Assembly (NCBI GenBank): GCA_013368445.1
Contig: JAACJO010000004.1
Coordinates: 2,294,001-2,358,000, forward strand
Source: Leucocoprinus leucothites
Lineage: Eukaryota; Basidiomycota; Agaricomycetes; Agaricales; Agaricaceae
DNA length: 64,000 nucleotides
Direction of reading: 5' to 3'
Made by a program: the position numbers and the translations under genes. The notes beneath the pieces were generated by a model, which did not search any database, was not told where the DNA came from, and saw only the letters and a program-made list of their open reading frames with translations. Positions 1 to 10,560 of this stretch are shown here, piece by piece. Each line of letters opens with the position of its first letter. Position 1 is the first letter of the stretch.

Positions 1-330
1 GCGCCCTCAGGAAGTTCCACGCAGGGTTTTTGATTTGATTGGCATTGAGGAAAGGGATCAGTTATGGATATATGAGCGGAAGTAGACATGAAGTGCAAGA
101 GTCTGTTTTCTACTCAGTCTAGTTTCTCTCCCATTCCGCGCTTTGGCGCTTTTGTTTCACACGTAATATTGAGGCCAATAGAAACGCTTGAGCGACAGCT
201 GGTGACAACAAGTTACTGGACAGGCCTGGCATTGATGATCATGGTGATCCTGTCAAAGCATGATACCAGATCTTCTTCACTTCTATGGCTCCACTCCCTT
301 CACGCGCTGTGAACTCCCTTGAGCCATTCA
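1..330. other. Window edge, no gene seen
   Basis: I find no supported gene here. It lies downstream of the AA9-like remnant on the minus strand. Short open frames exist but have no recognisable motif or splice structure. Confidence 0.5.
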
Positions 331-1040
331 CTAGTTGTTCCAACCAACTAAACAAGAGTATGTTTCAACGCTCTGTGGATCAAATATGCTGCATACGGGG
401 TCCCAGAATCTAGCAAACTCAGTACAGATGCCAATACCGATGGGTGGATCAGAGGAACCGTAGGCTCCTGTGAACAAGGAGAATAAATGTATCCGTCAGA
501 CTTCTTCATCACACTCGTTGACGTGACGAGATGTAGTGTGTGTGAGAGTGCCAATCAAAACTTCCATGGGTAGAACGCCGATGCACATTTTTGGCTGGGC
601 CTTTGTGGCCGTAAAGATGTTTCCGTTGTTCCATGAAAATGAAGTGCCATAAGACTTTAAGATACATGTGGAACACTTACCAGGGACGGTAACGAAATGG
701 TCACCGCTAGGGAATTTTCCTCCACCGGCAGTAACAGTTAATTGGCCACCTATGAGAAGGAAAACCGAGAAGCGGAGGTGACAGCCCAAATTCAGGATCA
801 GTCCTGAAAATACCGGGGGCGGAGATCTTGAATTGGGTTGAGTGTCTAGAAACTCGTACTCAGGGCAGAACTGCGGAATGTTTGTCCGGAAGGACAAGTT
901 CTTGCTATGAGAAGCGACAAACGCGCTAGTCGTCGATCCCCGAGCCAGGAGTGGGGAGGATAAACTCACCTCCCCCACAGCGATGTCCGGAATAGACAAT
1001 CCGACTTCCGCCCAAGTCAGGGTGTAGCCTGGAGTGAAAT
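331..1040 (-). pseudogene. AA9 (GH61) lytic polysaccharide monooxygenase remnant
   Basis: Reading the minus strand with short introns removed gives consecutive pieces of the C-terminal half of an AA9 copper monooxygenase. These are LSIPDIAVGE (near 1000-962), GQLTVTAGGGKFPSGD (exon 749-681), and, after a phase-1 join from 681 to 467, PGAYGSSDPPIGIGI. The last matches the family's proline-glycine-alanine-tyrosine ... aspartate-proline-glycine-isoleucine region. The exon ends at a stop at 331-333. AA9 enzymes are secreted and cleave cellulose oxidatively. The intron at 468-680 is 213 bp, far longer than others in the window. I cannot join the exons upstream of 749 in frame, and a stop follows a WDSSG motif near 1030 where WFKI would be expected. 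No signal peptide or N-terminal histidine is visible upstream. I therefore call it degraded. A poorly modelled live gene is the alternative. Confidence 0.5.
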
Positions 1041-2374
1041 GAAAGGGTCATCCAGAAGAATCCCAGTTGACCGGTGATGCGGCGACTGACTGATGGAGAA
1101 TGAAAAAAATAACATTATCGATCTGTGCACACGAATCACATTCGACAGAAGCAGAAATGGTTGCTGTGTAAGGGGGCAACCATGGTACCTCCATTGCTCC
1201 ACCTTCTGGTGTTAGACGGGACAAAATAGCCTATAATCAACACATCCATGAACAACGCTCCGGAAAAACAAGTCTAGAACAAACGACATGGGGCGAAATG
1301 GGCAGTGCGGCACCGTCATGCTCATAACTATGACACGAACTAGCATGAGCATCGTCTCGTGCATAGTTCAAAAAGTGACATGCCCAACAACAAACTCTTT
1401 GCGATCCCGAACCACCGCCGTACGCCCGCTGGCTGTTACTGATCGCAGTCAGAGAGACTAAATAGCAAAGGCTAGCACGAACTTCCACATGGCTGTGACT
1501 TGTGGCCGACAGCAACTGTCGTCGAGAGCTGAACGCCACTAGCTTGGTGTTGTTGTAGGCTGTATGCTCCCTAAGCGGAACCTTTCCAATAAGCATACGG
1601 CATGGACTCGAAGTGGTTTCACGAATGGCAGTAGCACCATTAAGGGTTCTATTTCAATGGTGAACGGCGAGATTCATGACCTTATGAGCATCATTTTCCT
1701 TACGATCGTGCGAGCCTACGACAGGGGATCAGATCCAGGTTGTTAAGAGAGGATCCCTGGGTGACAATGGAAGCAAACATGAGGCAGGGAATAGAGTAGT
1801 GAGAGTAGCGAGAGTCGTGTTGTTCCAGTGTTAATGTCGATTTTCAACGTTTGATACCCGGCGTAGGTAGAATGATTGCTTTTTTTTTCGCTGGAGGTAA
1901 ATTTTGGAAAGAGGAGTGCAACGTTTGTGATAAGCACCCGAGGTTTTCCGTCCATTATCCAAAAGGAATTTATGGCTGCTGTAAGGAGCTGTTTAAGTTG
2001 AAACCCATAGCGTAGATACGGAGTCTGAGAATCTGAAATGTCGGCTTGATTACTTCGACGAGTTTGTAGTCTAGATTTCCGTCGCACCAATAATAGGAGA
2101 AGCTGCCGGAATACATGTCAGGTTACATCCGCACGACAAATTAGAGTCAAAAGCTTGCCATGTCTGGAGGATAAAATGGCTGGATTTTGTAATCAAGACT
2201 GTGAGGGGGTCTCGACTGACGGAAAATCCAAAAAGCCACCAACTGCTCCGCTGCTTACAGGCTGGATTATCTCCATCAAGCGAAATAAAACCCCGATGAA
2301 GGTGAAAAAAATCGCGCGAGTGGGAGCAGAACTGGTGTAAATCGAGGTCAAGGTATATTGTCTATGTACTGTGA
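1041..2374. other. No gene resolved (possible lost 5' part of the AA9 remnant)
   Basis: Several short open frames on both strands, none with a family motif. A minus-strand ATG near 1490 begins MWKFVLAFAI, like the start of a signal peptide, but hits a stop at once. It could be the decayed N-terminus of the neighbouring AA9 remnant. This is inference only. Confidence 0.35.
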
Positions 2375-3398
2375 TCACAGCACCTTCTCCGGCCTCAGTC
2401 CGAATACGCCAGCTCCAACGCGAACAATGTCACTTTCAGCCCTCAATGCAGCCTCAAAATCGCTTGACATTCCCATGCTGAGCACCAGTTCTCCTGTTAC
2501 TTCATGGCCCCAGAAGGCACTCGCATGTTCTTTGACCAGATACTCTTTTAACACCTCGCGAGTCTCCCGAAGCCTCTCGAAATCCGCGTTTTTCTCCGTC
2601 TCCGAAGCACTTAAAGACTGTTCCAAGGACCCTATCGTCATTAATCCCTCGAGACGGAGCTTCGGACACTCCTTCAAAATGTAACTCGCAAGTTGGGAGA
2701 GCTCCGATGATGCAACATCGATATTGGGACTAAGAGGCGGCAATCCCGATTTATTGTCTTCTTGGGAGGTGTTCACCTGCAGGAGGACATGCAAGGGGCT
2801 TGTGCGTTCAGCAGGAATTGCTTTATTGAGAGCAGAAGCGGCTTTGGTTGAAGCGAGAGTCTGAACGCAATAGAGATTAGGTATCGCTAAACTACCCTCA
2901 GGCATCCGTCAACTGGCTGAGCACGCGAATGAAAACATACAGGCTAGAGCTTTGGCTTTGTTAGATTGGAGGGTACCGATGAAATGCCAGCGGATTTCAC
3001 GGGGTAACTGAAAGCGGTGAAATCAGATCACACTGAGTTACTAATCGTATGTTTATACGCACGAGCGAGGCTTTATCGACCAGTTCTTGCAGATAATTCT
3101 CTCCAAAGTCAAGCTGGGAATGCTTGTAACATGCCAGAATGTCAGACGCGGGTTTGTATTTAGATACTGCGACCAGAGTTGGTGTATGGCTTGGACTCGA
3201 TGCTGCGGCCGCGACGCGCTGGCGAATATCAGTCAAGGCCTCTCTAAGCTCTTCAGTACGCTCGGGAGTAGGCTGAGGTGAAGCATCGGTAGAGGCCATA
3301 TAAGTTCGTATGCGCAGGGAGGACGATGACGAGCGGCCAGTAAATCTCAAGAGCAAGCTGGTAAGGGTAATGGTCATCAAGTGGGCGCGGGCTGGCAA
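2375..3398 (-). CDS. YggS/PLPBP family pyridoxal-phosphate homeostasis protein
   Basis: This is a PLP-binding protein with an alanine-racemase-like TIM barrel that buffers pyridoxal phosphate; family members have no known catalytic activity. Three exons: 3398-3063, 3007-2941 and 2886-2375, with introns of 55 and 54 bp in phases 0 and 1. The joins restore LPREIRWHFIGTLQSNKAKA and SIPNLYCVQTL, both typical of the family. VAVSKYKP contains the cofactor lysine, FGENYLQEL follows, and the C-terminal block is LVLSMGMSSDFEAAL followed by the VRVGAGVFG phosphate-binding region. The full model is 304 residues. The first 33 residues are rich in Arg, Ser and Thr and could be a mitochondrial leader. Starting at the second methionine (3299) gives 271 residues, close to the usual family length, so dual localisation by alternative starts is possible. 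Confidence 0.93.
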
Positions 3399-4951
3399 AT
3401 CAAATGGAATGGTTGGTTCCGGATCAAAATCTTCCTCCGTGGGTGGGTCATTCGGTCGATTATTCGATCGCTAGTGGTCGCGGAGATCAAAAAATTCTCG
3501 ATTTGAAACCCAGTCGAAAACATACCCCTTAATCCCCGACAGCTAACCTTGCTCAAAAGCCTCGCGTTTATGGCTCATTCAACCACCCGAAGTACCACCA
3601 GAATAAGATCGTGAGCTTACGAGCACTACGTAAACATTCAAGATAAATCTATGGAAGATGCTCTTGATTGTCGCGGATCTGAATCCGACACTACATCATA
3701 ATTCTTGGTCCAAGCTCAAGGATGGTGCGTTTATTTTCTGAACCACTGTAGACAAATGATACAGCAAGACTATATTTTTTGAGACGGAAAGCCTCGCATA
3801 GCTTCATATTTAATCCGCCCCAACAAATTCTGGGAAACAGCTTTGAGTTCAATGGACCCTGGATCTCTTAGGCTCTTTTGTTCTGTGGATCGCGTTTGCT
3901 GGATCGTGATGGCTCGAGATTGGCCATAACCCGACTTCCAGTGCCATGTCGTCTCTGCGGGGCAACAGTACCCCCAAACCAAGATGGCACACTTCTTTTC
4001 CAATTGGATGGTTAGCGTCATCGCTTCTTTCATCAGAATCCGGGTCTACTAGAAAGGGGAGATCCTTTCCACGAAACGTGTATCCTTTAGTACCTACTTT
4101 GTTTTCTCGGTTCAAGCATCGGTTAGGACTGTTGACCTGAGCTCGAAGGGTATCCCTTTTACAGTTTGACGAGAAAGCACTACCGGCACCTCAGGCGACG
4201 TGGTCGGACCTCTCATCCAGTGATATCTGAACTTCGAAACCCAATAGCGAAGAGGCCTTGAATGTTGGCCGAAAGGATTCCGAGTGACCAACTTATTGAT
4301 TGTTGGGAACAACCTGAGTTGAGAAACCTCTTACGGGATTTCCAAGAATTCTGTCAGGATCCCAGATACATCTGCAATTACTCGAGGCTATCTCATCTGA
4401 TCCTTACAGGGATTGGGCTAGGCCATTTTGGGGGATCCCCCCCTCCCCCCCCCTTGTTTGTTTAATATCTTCGCCGGCAATGCCGACATAACATACTTCA
4501 TCGACAGCCCAGCAACAGCCTCCAAGCTCATCAAGCTGTTATCTTTTCCTGGTTATAAGGCGCAAGCCGTGGGCTCCTTGTCTTCTGGTCGCGGTCCCGC
4601 ACTCTGGTAGAAAACTGCGCCAAGGATAAACCCGTACGTCCGTTCTGCACTACTGTCCGCACAAGCCAGCGGAGCATCTGATTGATGCTTGTAGGTTTGG
4701 ACAGCACATGATGGAATTTCAACCCCGTTTCTTCGATCACTGTCAGCCTGGTATCAACCAGGATCCATCAATGAAGGGTCTGGGACATTCGATTATTTTA
4801 TCCAAAGGAAGCGCCTCAATGTTCTACTTTAGGGCAGCCTTTAAATCGAGGGCAGCGTCTCACGAACGGCCAGTTCCCTTCCACGGGTATCCTCTATCTT
4901 ACTATCTAACAGTTACCGAAGGCTGAACTTACGCATACGTTCTACTCACAG
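3399..4951. other. No gene resolved
   Basis: About 1.5 kb upstream of the first zinc-finger gene. Open frames on both strands between 3770 and 4926 show no family motif. A C-rich tract lies at about 4438-4453. The region may hold the unresolved first exon of the zinc-finger gene, or an old insertion. Confidence 0.4.
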
Positions 4952-6249
4952 GTCATCATCCCGCCACCGACTGTGCAACAACTAATCATGCCCCTGATCA
5001 AACAGCAGTCAACGTCGAAGACAAGCCCCTCGACTGGCCTGGTTTTCACTCGAATCGGTTTCCCGGAGATCACCAAACGATATTCCGTACAGATACTCCC
5101 ACATTGGCATTTCCGCTGGCTTATTTTCCTGGTAAGCTAGCTCACTAAAATGGATGTACTACTTTTAACGGCGGTTTCAGAAATGTCCCCCGGGTTCACT
5201 CCACCCTTAACCCAAGGTTCAGATCATAGCTCAATCAGCCTTCCTATTACTCCTGAAGGAGTTCGTGGTGAGTTTTCCGATTTTTGAAGTATAACAGATG
5301 ACCAAGAAATCATCAGGACACCCACAGCTATCAGTATCAACAACTTTAGACAATCAGAGCAGCGAATTCACATCACCATCAGCTCTTGCCCCATCATCTA
5401 GCACCGGGATATCGCCTCTGTTGCAGCGAAGCTTGCGACTCCTTGGTAATGCAGGGGAAGACGCCTCCCCCAACCCTACTCGGAAGGCGACCGTAGAAGG
5501 CGATGCGAGCGTTGGATACTACACCAGCAAGGACCAACGTCTTTTCTACCCAGCGGAAAACAAAGACGAGCACCTTGACAGGCTTGATCCTGATTTCCAT
5601 TTAATTGGTTTCAATCAAGGCCACGGTCAGCCTGCTGATCCCGAATCTTCTGGAGATGTTCTCACTGGCGAGTTGAATTCTGCATCCCAGGCGGACCCAG
5701 GCTACCCTCACTATCCGTCAATCACAGTGACTGGTCCTGGTTATGGTTCGCAGTGGTCATCGCATTGGGGGAATTACACCACGGATGACAGTGTATCTCC
5801 CTCTTCTGGAGGTACATTATTTTCTCCGCCGCTCGGCGGAGACATCCACAACGATACGCCGCCTAGCCACTGTACACATTCCACACACTATGCATCCAGT
5901 GCACCAGCAACACCTATAATCAAAAAGTTCACTGGGGCGTCGGCCGCCCACCTTGTCGTGTCGGAGAGTAACCGAAAGAGGGAGAAGAAATACACGTGTG
6001 ATATCTGCAGGAACGGATTCACCTCCAACCAAAATTTGAAAAGTTAGTACAGCCGTTATTCATCTTCTAGTGCAGTCATCTTACACAAACTTAGATCATA
6101 TGAATTCACATTTGGGGGTTAATCCGTATCCCTGCCCCCACTGCCGCAAGCCGTATCGGCATGCGCGCTCTCGTAATCGACACCTAAAAAGGGCACACAG
6201 TACCTCACATATCCCAACTCTGAAGGAGCAAAGGTCCCCTCAAGTTTAG
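4952..6249 (+). CDS. C2H2 zinc-finger protein, array copy 1
   Basis: Predicted DNA-binding transcription regulator of the nucleus. Exons: 4952(?)-5131, 5181-5267, 5317-6042 and 6095-6249. The two middle introns are 49 bp each. From the first certain in-frame ATG (5183) it encodes 321 residues. An upstream exon, open from 4952 behind a good acceptor, adds about 60 residues, but its own start is not found. The N-terminal three quarters is low-complexity Ser/Pro/Thr-rich. The C-terminus carries two fingers: CDICRNGFTSNQNLKN-HMNSH (C-x2-C-x12-H-x3-H), split by a phase-1 intron just before the first histidine, and CPHCRKPYRHARSRNRHLKRAH (C-x2-C-x12-H-x4-H). It is followed on the same strand by a DUF427 gene and three related finger genes. 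Confidence 0.85.
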
Positions 6250-6794
6250 AAGTATCTTTTTCGAGTCAGCGCACGATGCTCCTCGGTATAGGGGAAGATG
6301 TTCCTTGTTGACAAGGGGAGGGTCATTAGAAACCTGTCATTCCTATTACGCGGTTTAACACTACTCATCCACGAGACAGTCGCTGTGCTTTTGCAGTTGA
6401 ATATTAACACACTTTTGCTGGAAATCATTTCGTCATCACGTTTATCAAGCGATTTTAGGGGCAGGTTTGGCCAAAAGGTTATGATTCTTACATAACGCAC
6501 ACCAGGTAGCCAGCATATCCGATGATGACGACCTCATATAATAGTGGTTAAGGTTGGCTTTTTGCCATCCTACAAGCTTGACCGGTCGCAACTCGCTATC
6601 AAGCAATATGATTGGCTAGGATACACCGGCACTTCTCACCGCTGCGGGGTGTGACCAAGCGCTTATTCATCACGGCAACTCCGATAAATCAACGTCGCGG
6701 CGATTGAAATTGAGTGGCGAATATGAAATGACCCCGATGACTTCCTCATCCACTTCCACGCGCCATGACGCCTTTCCTATTTTCAATCCCACAC
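6250..6794. other. Intergenic, no gene seen
   Basis: Spacer between zinc-finger copy 1 and the DUF427 gene. It presumably holds the terminator of the first and promoter of the second. I see no convincing motif. Confidence 0.5.
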
Positions 6795-7678
6795 ATGGAA
6801 GAATGCAAAAAGCGAATTAGGGCTTACATCGGGGGTGCATGTATCATTGATACCCACAAGGCCAAGCTAGTGTCAGTGCTATAATTTCGCGACGCAAGGA
6901 TGGGTTATAGGATGGTCCTGATCTTCATTGTTTGTATCAACTGGCAGATGGGAGCACTCACGCTATCCCATGTACTACTTTCCGGAAGAAGATCTACCTC
7001 ACTTCTATCTCCGGTTAGCCGAGTCGACGCCTGAATCATCTGTTTACAATATTACGGCGGGCATTGGTGGAGCAACACATGCCTTGACCCGCTATTATCA
7101 GACAGAACTCGCGGGGTTGTTCAATATCAAATTCTCCGCGATGGACTTCTGGTTTGAAGAAGAGGAAGAGATATTCGTGCACCCAAAGGATCCTTACAAG
7201 GTCAACAACTCCCAAATCCTTGATTGTGCTAATACTATAATCTAATAGCGAATCGACGTTTTACGTTCGTCGAAACATATTCGGGTCGAAATTGACGGGA
7301 CAGAGATTGCCAACACACGATCGCCTTTCATGCTTTTTGAAACAGGTCTACCAACTCGGTATTACTTGCCAAAAACAGACTGCCGGTTAGATTTGTTGGA
7401 AAAGTCTGAGTCCATGACCCGATGCCCCTACAAAGTGAGTTTACTATCTGCTCGGTTAGGAAGCTCAGCTCACTCTCGCCGGAAATCAGGGGGAAGCGCG
7501 GTATTACGATGTCCGCCTCTCCGAAAATCGCATCTTCCGCAATGTGGTATGGTGGTGCCCGTTTCCGTCACTCGAAGCTTCCTTCATTCAGGGTTTAGTG
7601 GCTTTTTATAATGAAAAAGTTGACATTTGGGTTGATGGCGTGAGGGAGGTTCGGCCGGTCACCCATTTCGTTGATTAA
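6795..7678 (+). CDS. Double DUF427 domain protein
   Basis: Four exons, 6795-6871, 6948-7200, 7249-7434 and 7490-7678, with introns of 76, 48 and 55 bp, give a 234-residue protein. Both halves are DUF427 units. The first has KRIRAYIGGACIIDTHKAKL joined to VWEHSRYPMYYFPEEDL. The second has HIRVEIDGTEIANTR, LFETGLPTRYYLPKTD, CPYKGEARYYDV and the closing VAFYNEKVDIWVDGV. The exon junctions restore these motifs exactly, which supports the model. DUF427 is common in bacteria and fungi and has no firmly assigned biochemistry, so I give no function. In the first unit the usual CPYKG motif is not visible, so that copy may have diverged. It lies between two members of the zinc-finger array on the same strand; I see no reason to link their functions. 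Confidence 0.88.
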
Positions 7679-8402
7679 AAGTTGCCAGAAAACGAGGAAT
7701 CACTCCGATTAATTATGGACGAGGCCACCTCTAAAATTCTGTGCAAGTTCTCGAACACCTCCGATAATTGACGATATTGATATTGACCACTCATCTGACG
7801 CTTGAGGGTCCACCAGCAGCTACTTTCCCGGCGGGCTATTCAAGTTTTGATATAGGTAGGATTTCACCACCCAAATCAGAATAGGATCTTTTAGGTGGAC
7901 TGGATACGTTAGGATCGAGATTCCAAGATCTTCTTGCGTCTCATTTTAGATGTCTTCGTTTAACCCACTGCCAACTGATCACTTCTCTCCAGTGACATTC
8001 AACCCGTCATTTCTGCCTGGCGTTGGGTTTTCGGCCGCTCAAGCATTGCATTATTTTGAAAGCAGTCCTTCGGATTGCACCAACTTCAGTTTTGAACACC
8101 CTGGGATCGGTGCTACATTTCCGAATGGGTCTTTGAACACCTTTTCCCAAGATTCGTTGGTTACAGACATCAAACTTGGCATTCAGAATGGCCACTGAGT
8201 AGCCTTGGATGAGCTTCGAGTTGCTGCTGTTCTCCGTAATACAGCTTAAATAGCCGCTATTCTTCAAAAACACCTCAGCGATTTGCGTTCTCTTCTCCCT
8301 CTGATTTTTGACCTCTCCCCGCATTCGATGGCCGATCATTTGGGCGGCGACTGGTCCATAACCCAGCAAAATCTGGAAGATGATGGTCTGTGATTGCCGC
8401 CA
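7679..8402 (+). other. Spacer with a possible 82-codon exon
   Basis: An open frame at 7950-8198 reads MSSFNPLPTDHFSPVTF and onward. It is Ser/Pro/Phe-rich in the same style as the N-termini of the neighbouring zinc-finger proteins. It could be an upstream exon of copy 2 or a relic of another copy, but I could not join it to 8403 with proper splice sites and phase. Confidence 0.3.
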
Positions 8403-9835
8403 ATGACGACTGATTTAGAAGAAGCTGACCGATCCATCATCTCAGACTTCTTTGTGAATAATTCCACATTCAGCTCCAGCCTAGCTAGCGCAGGTAAGTC
8501 TTTCTTCCCACCCTTACCATCCCACTTCTATGGACCTGCTTTCTAGGTCTCGTCGGCAGCCCAGGGGAACCCCTTAATAGAACACCCCTGAAGCCACATA
8601 CTGCACGTAAGTCTCTCTGATCTTGACCTCAGGGGGTAAAAACCAACGGCCGTTGGTTCCAGCACTCGAAATCCCGAATTACGGTCCTTATTTGTCTGGG
8701 TCAAGTGAGCAATATGGAACACCTGGTACGTATTAGGTGGCTTTGAAGTAACATTCCCATTGAACAACTTCTCATCATAGTGTTTAACGATCCATACCCT
8801 CCGAGGTCATCAGACTCTCATACCCCTTCGAGCGCAGGAACGCCACTTGGACCTTCAAGTGAGCTTCCAGCTCTCATTTCTGAAAAGTGGACCTGATCAT
8901 CTTGCCACTAGCACCGTTCAATGCTCAGCACCAGCAATGGAGCATCCAATCTCATTCAACTGCGTTTACAGGCGGCTCACCTTCATCCTTCGGGGGCTTC
9001 GGCCTGAATGGGACCGAAGTCGAGGCAATTGTTCAGAAATTGGAATCACCATCTTTACCCTATCCCACTTGGCATGAATCAATGCGTCATCCTGGTCAGG
9101 GTGTCGTTCTCGAAGAAACCCCAGACTTGGCTTTGATAGCTCATTCTAACGCCACCGTCGCTCCCTCTTCGCAGCTACAGTTTCAACCAGGTCATGACTA
9201 TGGAATCGAAAGCCGTTCATACTCCCAAGCTTTCTCGTATCGTTCGTCCAATAATCAACTGGGGTCGCTGGGGTCGCCGAGCCAATACTATCCGGACGAT
9301 GACCTGTTTGGCTCATCTCGGGCCAGAATTGATAGAAATGAGAGTTTGAGTGGACCAGATACTACAGCTGACCTTTCCTTAGTTCAGGTCTCAGGGTATC
9401 ATGTTCAGGCCGCTCGTATCAAAGAGGGTTCCCCTCCATCACCGTATAACACACCCATCAAAGAACTCACGTTCTATGATGTGAGTATGATACCTTCTCC
9501 CAATTTCTACCGCTGCGAAGGACCGGGCCTCCGTAAAACTGAATCAACTTCACGGAGGATTCGTGATGCTGCCGAAAAGAAACGGACACGCCCCCAAAAA
9601 TTCGAATGTGATATCTGTGGAGACAAATTTACATCGCGCCAAAACCTCGGTAGTACGTTCTTGTCCTGATGGAACAAGATAGCTCTCGTGATGATTGACT
9701 ATCACTATAGACCACTACAACTCTCATACGGGCGTCAGCCCGTACGAATGCAAGATCTGCAACAAAAAGTACAGACATTCTCGTTCGTTCAATCGCCATT
9801 GCGCCTCTGCGCACCCCCAGTCCGATACGGAATAA
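8403..9835 (+). CDS. C2H2 zinc-finger protein, array copy 2
   Basis: Six exons, 8403-8493, 8547-8606, 8663-8725, 8781-8858, 8912-9652 and 9711-9835, are all joined in phase 1 and sum to 385 residues. The N-terminus is a Ser/Pro-rich low-complexity region spread over four tiny exons (GTPVFNDPYPPRSSD, SAGTPLGPST). The C-terminus is a paired finger: CDICGDKFTSRQNLGN-HYNSH, then CKICNKKYRHSRSFNRHCASAH. The last intron splits the codon just before the first finger's histidine. A donor at 9653 (GTACGT) keeps the required 12-residue spacing; the alternative at 9650 would give only 11. A basic stretch (AAEKKRTRPQK) just before the finger may serve in nuclear import or DNA contact. The start at 8403 is the first usable ATG, but an exon further upstream is possible. 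Confidence 0.87.
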
Positions 9836-10560
9836 AAGAGCGATCTGAACTAAATTAAACGTATTATCGAACAAAGTCTTTCGTTATAGATGAGGTGAAA
9901 CCGTTGTTGGTACCATAGAATTCATTACCTTCTGAGTAGTGCTGATTCAATCATGCGCTTACATATACCCAGTGGTCTCAGGCTTAATTGAGTTGGCTTG
10001 ATCGATCGTATCCCCCAGTTTCGGGAATATTATAATTTATATTTGCGTACATATACATCTTCAACTTTGTATGAGATCCCCCCGTACTCTAGCCTTTGCG
10101 AGGGTTACTTAATATTCTGCTATCTAATTCTATGTTGGTAACAAGATCTGCCTATGTGACCTAGTGCACCATACGACATGTATTGGTATTATACATTGTC
10201 GGTGCCTCCCATTGCATTCGCTGTAAAGACAGGATCTGGAAGGATGTCAACGAATGGCATTCAACGATCGACACGTGCCAAGCCCAATAGAAATAGTCTA
10301 TATAAGGGAATCATTGTGAGTAGATTAGCTTATTTCACTCGGAGTGTTCCCAGGGACCTTCCCCTCTCAACGAGCGACATAAGCTTTCACCATCGACACG
10401 CGCGCACTCAAATGCGTATTCAGAACCCTGGCCTAGAAAACGTGGAGGCAGATCATGTTGGAAGCAGTGTCACGAGTGATCTTTCCAGGCGTATGCTGTA
10501 AAAAATACCTGTGCAACCTGGAATGCTCATAAACTCGGGAACTCCCACCACTCTTAAAAG
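9836..10560. other. Intergenic, no gene seen
   Basis: Spacer between zinc-finger copies 2 and 3. It may contain the unresolved first exon of copy 3. An open frame at 10178-10501 has no recognisable feature. Confidence 0.4.

Noticed and set aside
3770..4926. Retrotransposon fragment
   Set aside because: Scattered frames on both strands suggested decayed coding sequence, but none shows reverse transcriptase, integrase or RNase H motifs.
8601..8632. 26-bp intron ending at the first CAG after 8607
   Set aside because: Too short to be spliced. The acceptor at 8662 gives a 56-bp intron and keeps the frame.
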